Source: JADFUZ01 sp034430415 (lineage in GTDB: Bacteria > Chloroflexota > Dehalococcoidia > GIF9 > AB-539-J10). Taken from it: 34,364 bases of DNA. Under the pieces are notes generated by a model. The model had not been told where the DNA came from. It ran no database searches and worked only from the letters and a program-made list of their open reading frames with translations. Position 1 is the stretch's first letter, and the number at the start of each line of letters is the position of its first letter. Where the stretch lies: the NCBI GenBank assembly GCA_034430415.1, contig DAOUEN010000165.1:1-34364 (forward strand), written 5' to 3'. This document shows positions 14,736 through 21,222 of this stretch, one piece after another. A program made the translations under genes and the position numbers.

Positions 14736-15518
14736 TTAGTGCTGAACCTCTTCAATGTGGTACTCGAAAGTGCCGGCGGGAACGGTGATTTGAACCGTTT
14801 GCCCGCCTTCTTTGTCCACGAGGGTACCGCCTATGGGTGAGGCAACGGAGATCCTGCCTTCAGCGGGATTTGCCTCTCTCGTGTCTACCAGCACATAGCG
14901 CAGTCGCTTTCCGGAGGAGAGGTCGCAAAGCGTGACCGTGTCTCCGATCTTGATCCTTGACGTGCCTTGGCCTTCACTCAGGATAGTTGCTGATTTTAGA
15001 GTTGTCTCTACCTCTTGTATCTTTCCCTGGAGGTGTGACTTCCTCTCCCTTGCCGCAGCCAGGGGAGCGTTCTCTCTGAAGTCCTTGTCGGCTGCTGCTC
15101 TGCGCAGTTCCTCGGTAATGCCGGGGAGCTGGCTTCTCAACTCGGCCAGCTCCTTTTCCAGTTTTACATACCCCTGGCGGGTCATCTGGATCTTCTCAGC
15201 TTGCTGGATCGGGGATGCCGTCTTTCGGGGTGATTTCTTGACGCGGAGATGCACAGACAAGTTCGAGTTCGTGAGCCTTCTCTTGTAGAGATAGGCAAGG
15301 AAAGACTTGATGGCCTTTCCTTCGGAAGGTGTGGACTGCTCTCCATAGCTGGCAATGTCGAGAGGGCCAATCTCGGCTACCTTCCTGCGCAGGCCAAGCC
15401 ACCGCAGAAACTTGTGTATTTCTCCCTGTAATGCGTTCCTATCCTGTGCTGGCCGGCTGAGCAGGAACTCGGAACCGGCTTCGCCTACCGTGGGGGTTGA
15501 ATTTGCTGCCGTGCCCAC
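14736..15518 (-). CDS. greA: GreA/GreB-type elongation factor with extra N-terminal core-binding-like domain
   Basis: This is a 260-residue protein, about 100 longer than normal GreA. The C-terminal ~150 residues are GreA: the coiled coil starts at MTRQGYVKLEKELAEL and contains the acidic loop region (DKDFRENAPL), and an FKBP-like domain contains ASPIGGTLV. GreA rescues backtracked RNA polymerase by stimulating transcript cleavage. The N-terminal part (about residues 25-90), with IHKFLRWLG, ELDI-like spacing, KAIKSFLAYLYKRRLTNSN and LRVKK, resembles the SAM-like core-binding domain of tyrosine recombinases, without any catalytic domain. I place the start at GTG 15518: a near-consensus promoter lies at 15554-15526, and this is the only usual start codon after it in frame. 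A longer frame from TTG 15554 would begin inside the -35 box. Confidence 0.85.
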   Translation of the reverse strand: MGTAANSTPTVGEAGSEFLLSRPAQDRNALQGEIHKFLRWLGLRRKVAEIGPLDIASYGEQSTPSEGKAIKSFLAYLYKRRLTNSNLSVHLRVKKSPRKTASPIQQAEKIQMTRQGYVKLEKELAELRSQLPGITEELRRAAADKDFRENAPLAAARERKSHLQGKIQEVETTLKSATILSEGQGTSRIKIGDTVTLCDLSSGKRLRYVLVDTREANPAEGRISVASPIGGTLVDKEGGQTVQITVPAGTFEYHIEEVQH

Positions 15519-15525
15519 TGGGCAG

Positions 15526-15554
15526 ATAATAATGCGGGAGACTGGACATGTCAA
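15526..15554 (-). promoter_or_regulatory. Near-consensus promoter of the greA-like gene, seven bases before GTG
   Basis: On the minus strand, TTGACA (15554-15549) and TATTAT (15531-15526) are exactly 17 bases apart. The GTG at 15518 begins eight bases past the -10, so transcription would start at or one base before it. This predicts a leaderless mRNA. No ribosome binding site is present. Confidence 0.7.
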
Positions 15555-15578
15555 TTGGCCGTGCCTTGCTCTCCGCTA

Positions 15579-16463
15579 TCACTGCGGGACGGCATAGCCA
15601 ATCAACTTGTACGCCAGCTTTGCCAGAAGAAAGGCGCAGGACGATGGCCCCTCCTGGGGGCAGAACTCCATTATGTCGAACCCGACTATGTGTCTGTGAA
15701 GAGCTACATACTTGAGTAGGCTGAGCACTTGCCTCCATTGCATCCCCCCGGGTTCAGGAGAGCCTACCGCTGACATGATCGAAGGGTCGAAGACATCCGC
15801 GTCTATGGTTACGTAGACATCGTCCTTGAGCGAGGCCGCTACCTGCTCCTCAACATCCGCTAGCGCTTCCAGGTCTGACATTAGAAAGGGAGTCATGTTG
15901 TTCGTGTCCAGGAACCATTTCTCCTCTTGGCTGAGGCTGCGCACTCCGACCTGGGTGATGGGGCAAAGCTCAAGGATGCGGCGCATAACGCAGGCTTGGT
16001 TGAATTTGCTTCCCAGGTATTCGTCGCGCAGGTCCGCGTGGGCGTCCAGTTGTAATACGGAGAGTTCAGGGAATACCTGCTGGAATGCCCGGACGCTTCC
16101 CAGCGAGAGCGAGTGCTCGCCACCCAGCATTACCACGAATCTGCCTTCTTGTACCAACCGTTTGGCGATGTGGAAGACCTTCTCTATCATCTCCGCGGGT
16201 CCTCTCATGTCTGGCTTGACCTGTGGCAGAGTATGAATGCCGACTCCCTGTAGCTCACGATCTGATTCCAGGTCATAGAGCTCGAGATATTGCGAGGCGT
16301 CAATGATGGTCTGCGGACCATGGCGGCTGCCGTTGTGCCACTCGGTTGTGCCATCGTAGGGCACAGGGAGAATCGCCACTCGGGCTGTTTGCCAATCGGA
16401 GTAGGGAGGCTCTAGACCGGCGAAGGCCTGTGGGGGCAGAAAGGGCTCATCGTTGCTTTCCAT
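15579..16463 (-). CDS. speB: Agmatinase / arginase-family ureohydrolase
   Basis: This is a 294-residue binuclear manganese hydrolase. Agmatinase converts agmatine to putrescine and urea. Metal-binding motifs are all present: GGEHSLSLG, LDAHADLRDEY and DADVFDPSIM. WHNGSRHGPQTIIDAS near residues 43-58 and VGFDIMEFCPQEG near the end also fit the family. I start at the ATG at 16463. This overlaps the end of speD by 17 bases and suggests coupled translation, while the frame stays open to 16574 within speD. Placement after speD supports polyamine synthesis over arginine breakdown, but guanidino-acid ureohydrolase activity is an alternative. Confidence 0.9.
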   Translation of the reverse strand: MESNDEPFLPPQAFAGLEPPYSDWQTARVAILPVPYDGTTEWHNGSRHGPQTIIDASQYLELYDLESDRELQGVGIHTLPQVKPDMRGPAEMIEKVFHIAKRLVQEGRFVVMLGGEHSLSLGSVRAFQQVFPELSVLQLDAHADLRDEYLGSKFNQACVMRRILELCPITQVGVRSLSQEEKWFLDTNNMTPFLMSDLEALADVEEQVAASLKDDVYVTIDADVFDPSIMSAVGSPEPGGMQWRQVLSLLKYVALHRHIVGFDIMEFCPQEGPSSCAFLLAKLAYKLIGYAVPQ

Positions 16464-16851
16464 AGTGGGCGAGACCTGCCGGGTTAGCTCCGGCTGCCGG
16501 TTCGGCTGACCATTCTCTGTTGATGAGCGAAGTCCGTAGCTTCGATAGCTCAAAGTGCTCGCGAAGATCATCAATGGCTTTGTCAGTATCGAAATCCTTG
16601 CAGGAAAAGATGTCTACATTGATGTAGCTACGCTCGACAAATGTATGGACGCTAATGTGACTCTCGGCGATGAAAACAAAGCCCGATATTCCCCAGTCAT
16701 CTGGATTCGGCCCCACATACCTGATAACGTATGGTGATGAGATTCGGTTCATGCCAATCCTGCCGGGGCAGCTTTCTAGCCAGTCGCGGAGGCCGCTTTC
16801 GTCCTGAAGAAGTCCTTGGTTCTGTGAATGCCCGTCGACAATCAGGTGCAT
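16447..16851 (-). CDS. speD: S-adenosylmethionine decarboxylase (prokaryotic class)
   Basis: This is a 134-residue pyruvoyl enzyme giving decarboxylated AdoMet, the aminopropyl donor for spermidine. The proenzyme cleaves itself before Ser64 in the AESHISVHTF motif; the Ser becomes the pyruvoyl group. A processing His and Cys follow downstream (VDIFSCKDF). The length fits the small bacterial and archaeal type. It overlaps the cinA end by ten bases and the speB start by 17 bases, so thiC-cinA-speD-speB is a tight operon. No spermidine synthase or arginine decarboxylase lies in this window, so those would be encoded elsewhere. Confidence 0.93.
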   Translation of the reverse strand: MHLIVDGHSQNQGLLQDESGLRDWLESCPGRIGMNRISSPYVIRYVGPNPDDWGISGFVFIAESHISVHTFVERSYINVDIFSCKDFDTDKAIDDLREHFELSKLRTSLINREWSAEPAAGANPAGLAHYGKQR

Positions 16852-18071
16852 TGGGCCTCCTGAAGCAGCACTCTCCTCAGTTCGAAAAGGGCAGCGTAGA
16901 CTGTCCTCTGTTTCGTTCTCCTCGTGTCTCCGAGAAAAGTCTGGGCCACGCCCTGTTTGAGTCTATCTGAGGCTACTGTGATGAACACGTGCGTTGTCCC
17001 TTCGCTCGCGCTCACCGTGCCGGCGACGCCGATGGCGAAGTCGGCTCTCAGGGTCGTCCGCGCCTGCTCGGCCATCGCCTCGGCTACCTCAGCACTTTCG
17101 CTGCCGTGGCGCTCCAGGATACGACCGTCCATCCCCAGGGCCACCTTGGCTTCGTCGGAACAAGCAATCAGCCCCCCCTTGAATGATGCCCGGCTTTCAG
17201 GGTTGCTGGCAACAGCATTGCTCAGTAGCCCCTCGGTCCACGACTCCATTATGGCTAGGGTCCAGCCATTCGTTCGGAGCAGCTCACCGACCATAGACTC
17301 GAGGGTATCGTCGTCCTTGCCCCAGACATAGGGGGCGAGGATTTCACGAATATCAGCTTCTCTCGCAGCAAGCATCTGTGTGGTGCGGGCCTCGTCAGCC
17401 CCCTTGGCAGTGATACGCAGGTGAATACCGTCTGGCTTAGCATAGGTAGCCAGGGTGGGATTAGCCATCGGGAGGAAGGGAGCCAGCAACTCGTCTACCT
17501 TCGACTCGCCTGCGCCCAAGGTCTTGAGTGTTCTGGAAAGAATGACCGTCCCCGTGGCCTTCTGATGGAGTCTGGGCAGAACGCGCTCTGTCCACATCAA
17601 CTGCATTTCGTGGGGTGGTCCGGGCATGGTAACGACGATGTGGTTGTCTTTCTCAATCCACCAGCCGGGAGCCGTGCCTATCGGGTTGGGAATTACCCGG
17701 GCTGATGGAATCACGGTCGCCTGCTTGGCGTTGCTTTGAGGTATCTTGCTGTAGAAATGGCTGAGCCTCTCTTGGAGTTCGTCCCACAGCCGTGGGTCAA
17801 TGCTTGCTTCTTCACCAAGGAATTCGGCGATCGTATCGCGGGTGATATCACCCTGGGTCGGCCCCAGTCCGCCCGTGGTGATGATTAGGTCTGCCCTTGT
17901 CCAGGCTCGCTGCAGGGTGTCGATTATCCTTTCCCTGTTGTCACCCACCGTGGAGACAAAGTACAGATCGATGCCCAGCGAGGCCAGTTCGTTGGCCAGG
18001 AATGAGGAATTTGTTTCTACGATGTTGCCCAGTAGAATCTCTGTGCCAATGGGGATGATCTCTGCTTTCAC
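16842..18071 (-). CDS. cinA: CinA family protein, two-domain
   Basis: This is a 409-residue two-domain protein. The N-terminal MoaB/MogA-like fold (about 1-170) starts KAEIIPIGTEILLGNIVETN and has TTGGLGPTQGDITRD. In relatives this domain hydrolyses ADP-ribose-type compounds. The C-terminal PncC domain (about 250-409), with MESWTEGLLSNA and FKGGLIACSDEAKVALG, deamidates nicotinamide mononucleotide. The motif normally reads ES-x-T-G-G-L, so W-T-E-G-L here is a small departure. The GTG start at 18071 gives the conserved KAEII beginning; the frame is open into thiC up to 18146. It lies nine bases after the thiC stop. A role in pyridine-nucleotide salvage is more likely than competence. Confidence 0.9.
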   Translation of the reverse strand: MKAEIIPIGTEILLGNIVETNSSFLANELASLGIDLYFVSTVGDNRERIIDTLQRAWTRADLIITTGGLGPTQGDITRDTIAEFLGEEASIDPRLWDELQERLSHFYSKIPQSNAKQATVIPSARVIPNPIGTAPGWWIEKDNHIVVTMPGPPHEMQLMWTERVLPRLHQKATGTVILSRTLKTLGAGESKVDELLAPFLPMANPTLATYAKPDGIHLRITAKGADEARTTQMLAAREADIREILAPYVWGKDDDTLESMVGELLRTNGWTLAIMESWTEGLLSNAVASNPESRASFKGGLIACSDEAKVALGMDGRILERHGSESAEVAEAMAEQARTTLRADFAIGVAGTVSASEGTTHVFITVASDRLKQGVAQTFLGDTRRTKQRTVYAALFELRRVLLQEAQCT

Positions 18072-18079
18072 TTGGGGCT

Positions 18080-19375
18080 TCAGTGCTCGATGGCTGGGCT
18101 TCTCAGGTATTCCTCTACTACTGCCATGGCACAGTATTTGCCGCACATGCTACAGGTTTTCTCGTTGGAGGGCGTCTTGCGGTGAATTCGTTGCGAAAGC
18201 TCTGGGTCCAGGGACAGTTGAGCCTGGGTTACCCAATCGAATTCCTTCCGAGCCCTGGACATCCTTGCGTCCCACTCTCTGGCGCCTTTCACCCCTTTCA
18301 CAATGTCGGCGGCGTGGGCTGCTATGCGCGAGGCGATTACTCCCCGCTTCACATCTTCTGGGTCCGGAAGGGACAGGTGTTCAGCAGGGGTGACATAGCA
18401 CAGGAAATCCGTGCCGGCAGCGGCGGCAATGGCTCCGCCGATAGCGCCGGTAATATGATCATAGCCCGCACCTACATCGGTCACCAGTGGCCCCAGGACG
18501 TAGAAGGGTGCTCCCTGGCAAAGGCTCTTTTCCAGTTGAACATTGGCGACGATCTGGTCCAGCGGTAAGTGACCGGGTCCCTCTACGAACACTTGAGTAT
18601 CAGCCTCTCTGGCGCGTTTCACCAGTTCGCCGATGATGATTAGCTCCTCGACTTGGCCTCTATCGGTGGCGTCGGCGATAGACCCCGGGCGGAGTCCGTC
18701 GCCGAGGCTCAAGGCAAAATCGTATTTGCGTGCCAGGTCCAGCAGTCGGTCGTAGTATTCGTACAGTGGGTTCTCCTTCCCGTTGTGCAGTATCCAGCCG
18801 GTCAGGAACGCGCCCCCCCGCGAAACGATATCGGTTGTTCTCCCCTGCTTCTTGAGACGTGCCACTGATGCTTGAGTCACGCCGCAATGAAGGGTCATGA
18901 AATCAACGCCGTCTTGTGCCTGCTCTTCTATGACGCTGAAGAGGCCCTCGATACTCAGGTTCACAATGGCTCCATACTCCTCGATGGCCTCAATACCCGC
19001 CTGATAGATGGGCACGGTTCCTATGGCCAGGGGGCTGGAGGCTATGATAGCTCTCCTTATGGCTGAGATATCACCCCCCGTGCTCAGGTCCATGACGGTG
19101 TCTGAGCCAGCATTGATGGCAGCCTGCAGCTTGGCCAGCTCTCGTTCCAGATCAAAGGAGTCCGGGGAAGTGCCTATGTTGGCATTGACTTTCGTCTTGA
19201 GTCCCTTGCCTATCCCGCAGGGAGCCAGGCCCTTGTGATTGGGGTTGGCCGGTATTACGATGGTGCCGTCAATCAAGCCCTGCAGGAGGAAATCCACCTC
19301 GACGCCTTCCTCTTCAGCTACGTGCTTCACCTCGGGTGAAACAATACCTCTCTTGGCCAGTTCTATTTGGGTCAT
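18080..19375 (-). CDS. thiC: Phosphomethylpyrimidine synthase ThiC (short type)
   Basis: This is a 431-residue radical-SAM enzyme that rearranges aminoimidazole ribotide into the HMP pyrimidine of thiamine. Conserved blocks are NANIGTS, DLSTGGD, GTVPIYQA, HCGVT, SRGG, SLGDGLRPGS, EGPGHLP, GPLVTDVGAGYDHI and YVTPAEHL. The C-terminal cluster motif is CSMCGKYC, with three rather than four residues in the second gap. The protein is much shorter than the roughly 600-residue proteobacterial form. I start at ATG 19375, with AGGAG upstream; the GTG at 19396 is an alternative. The roughly 48-base leader is too short for a TPP riboswitch. It is the first gene of the operon with cinA, speD and speB. Confidence 0.95.
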   Translation of the reverse strand: MTQIELAKRGIVSPEVKHVAEEEGVEVDFLLQGLIDGTIVIPANPNHKGLAPCGIGKGLKTKVNANIGTSPDSFDLERELAKLQAAINAGSDTVMDLSTGGDISAIRRAIIASSPLAIGTVPIYQAGIEAIEEYGAIVNLSIEGLFSVIEEQAQDGVDFMTLHCGVTQASVARLKKQGRTTDIVSRGGAFLTGWILHNGKENPLYEYYDRLLDLARKYDFALSLGDGLRPGSIADATDRGQVEELIIIGELVKRAREADTQVFVEGPGHLPLDQIVANVQLEKSLCQGAPFYVLGPLVTDVGAGYDHITGAIGGAIAAAAGTDFLCYVTPAEHLSLPDPEDVKRGVIASRIAAHAADIVKGVKGAREWDARMSRARKEFDWVTQAQLSLDPELSQRIHRKTPSNEKTCSMCGKYCAMAVVEEYLRSPAIEH

Positions 19376-19429
19376 TCTGTGGTGTTTCTCCTGCACACGC
19401 GAGTCAGGGTAGCTTGGCGTTAGATAGGA

Positions 19430-19458
19430 AATCTAGCATAGAATGACTGGCAATGCAA
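19430..19458 (-). promoter_or_regulatory. Promoter of the thiC-cinA-speD-speB operon
   Basis: On the minus strand, TTGCAT (19458-19453) and TAGATT (19435-19430) are 17 bases apart, and TGC directly precedes the -10. Transcription would start near 19423, about 48 bases before the thiC ATG. No thiamine-pyrophosphate riboswitch sequence is seen in that leader. Confidence 0.6.
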
Positions 19459-19503
19459 ACGGCTGAAGAGTCCCGGCAGCGGCCTTTAGGGTTCTGGACT
19501 GAG

Positions 19504-21162
19504 TCACATCCTTTCTGGGGCTGTGATGCCCATCAGGTGCAGGACTCTGGCCAGGACGACCTGCGTGGCTCTGACCAGCTTGAGTCGAGCTTGGCTCAGT
19601 TCAGGGTCCTTGGAGATAACCCGACAGTGTTTGTAAAAGCTGTGGAAGACGGTGGCGAGGTCTTGGGCGTAGTAGGGTAGATGCTGTGGTTGCAGCATGT
19701 TCGCGACTTCCTCTACCTTCTCGGGCAGAAGTATCAACTGGCGGATCAGGGTCAATTCGGGCTCGGTACGTAGCCGGGAAACGTCTCCCTCAGACCAATC
19801 GATCTTTCTCTCTTGAGCTAATCGGATGATGCTGGCAATGCGGGCATGGGCATACTGGACGTAGTACACGGGGTTGTCTGCTGATTGTCTCTTGGCCAGT
19901 TCTATGTCGAAGTCCATCTGGCTGTCGGCGGAACGCGACAGGAACACGAAACGACATGCATCTGAGCCTACCTCATCTATCAGCTCTCTAAGGGTGACCA
20001 TGTCGCCACTGCGTTTCGATACCTTGACTGCTTCCTTGCCCCGTCGCAGGGTGACCAACTGGCAGATTATCACTCTGAATTGCCCGGGGGCGCCTCCCAG
20101 AGCTTCTATTACTGTTCTCATTCGGGGAACGTGTCCTTGATGGTCAGCCCCCCAGATGTCTATCACCTGCTCAAATCCACGCCCTACAAACTTGTTGTAA
20201 TGGTACGCGACATCTGAGGCGAAGTAGGTGGGAGAACCATCGCTGCGTACCAGTACATTGTCCTTGTTCTCACCCAGCGCACTCGATTCAAACCAGGTTG
20301 CGTTGTCCCTCCTGACTACGTAGCCTCCGTTCTCTAGCAGGCTCATGGCCCTGTCGTACTGCCCGCTCTCATACAGGTGCTTCTCGCTGAACCATGTGTC
20401 AAACTGGACATTCATGAGGTCGAGGTCTCCTTTGATACCATCTACCATCCTGTCAGTCCCAATCCTGCTCAGCTCTGAGATAGCGTCCTCTCCTTTCTGG
20501 GACAAGAACCTGTCACCATATTGCTGCACAATCTCCTTTGCCAGGTCAATCATGTAGTCGCCTAGGTAGCCGTCGGAAGGCATGTCGACTTTCCTGCCCA
20601 AACACTGCTGGTAGCGGGCATAGAGAGAGAGTCCGAAGGCGCTTATCTGGCTACCAGTGTCGTTCAGGTAGTATTCCTTTTGTGTTTGGTAGCCGGCCGC
20701 TGAGAGGACATTGGCGAGTGTGCTGCCCAGAACAGCACCGCGGCCGTGGCCCACGTGGAGGGGGCCGGTGGGATTGGCGCTGACAAACTCGAGTTGAACG
20801 CGCTTGCCTTCGCCCAGAGGAAGGTCGCCGTACGATTCGCCCGCGCTCAAGATGGAGTCCACCTGTTTGGCCAGCCAGTCCGATCGCAGGGTGAAGTTGA
20901 TGAAGCCGGGTGGGGCTATCTCCACCTTGCCAACTTCAGGTGGAGGCGATATGTGTTCGGCTATCTTTTCGGCGATGGCGAGGGGAGGCATTCCCATGAT
21001 GCGAGCCAATCTTAGTGGCAGGCCTGAGGCGAAATCTCCATGTTCGGGCTTCTGCGGGTGTTCTATGACCGTCTCGGGTAGCGTGGTAGAGGCCAGGCTG
21101 TATTCGCGTTGAACTTCGCTTACAGCTTGCTGAAGGCAACTAGCTAGCTTCTCCTTAAGCAT
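19504..21162 (-). CDS. argS: Arginyl-tRNA synthetase
   Basis: This is a 552-residue class I aminoacyl-tRNA synthetase that charges tRNA-Arg. Domains in order are the N-terminal Add1 tRNA-recognition region (about 1-110), the Rossmann catalytic core with HVGH (residues 136-139) in PTGPLHVGHGRG, and a KMSKS-like loop (KVSKRSGDMVTL). The C-terminal DALR anticodon-binding helices start near ADNPVYYVQYAHARI and run to a conserved M-G-I-T-A-P-E-R-M end. Length is normal. It follows recG on the same strand, and an extended -10 box inside the recG end suggests it has its own promoter. Confidence 0.96.
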   Translation of the reverse strand: MLKEKLASCLQQAVSEVQREYSLASTTLPETVIEHPQKPEHGDFASGLPLRLARIMGMPPLAIAEKIAEHISPPPEVGKVEIAPPGFINFTLRSDWLAKQVDSILSAGESYGDLPLGEGKRVQLEFVSANPTGPLHVGHGRGAVLGSTLANVLSAAGYQTQKEYYLNDTGSQISAFGLSLYARYQQCLGRKVDMPSDGYLGDYMIDLAKEIVQQYGDRFLSQKGEDAISELSRIGTDRMVDGIKGDLDLMNVQFDTWFSEKHLYESGQYDRAMSLLENGGYVVRRDNATWFESSALGENKDNVLVRSDGSPTYFASDVAYHYNKFVGRGFEQVIDIWGADHQGHVPRMRTVIEALGGAPGQFRVIICQLVTLRRGKEAVKVSKRSGDMVTLRELIDEVGSDACRFVFLSRSADSQMDFDIELAKRQSADNPVYYVQYAHARIASIIRLAQERKIDWSEGDVSRLRTEPELTLIRQLILLPEKVEEVANMLQPQHLPYYAQDLATVFHSFYKHCRVISKDPELSQARLKLVRATQVVLARVLHLMGITAPERM

Positions 21163-21209
21163 TGAGCCGGTTCCACTTGTCTGCGGCCAGCATCACGGTC
21201 GGAGTGGAT

Positions 21210-21218
21210 ATTATAGCA
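21210..21218 (-). promoter_or_regulatory. Extended -10 TGC-TATAAT of argS
   Basis: On the minus strand, TGC-TATAAT lies across the spacer just after the recG stop (21223). No good -35 is evident. Transcription would start near 21203, about 41 bases before the argS ATG. Confidence 0.6.
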
Positions 21219-21222
21219 GAGA

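Noticed and set aside
19376..19423. TPP riboswitch before thiC
   Set aside because: The predicted leader is only about 48 bases and lacks the conserved riboswitch core sequences.
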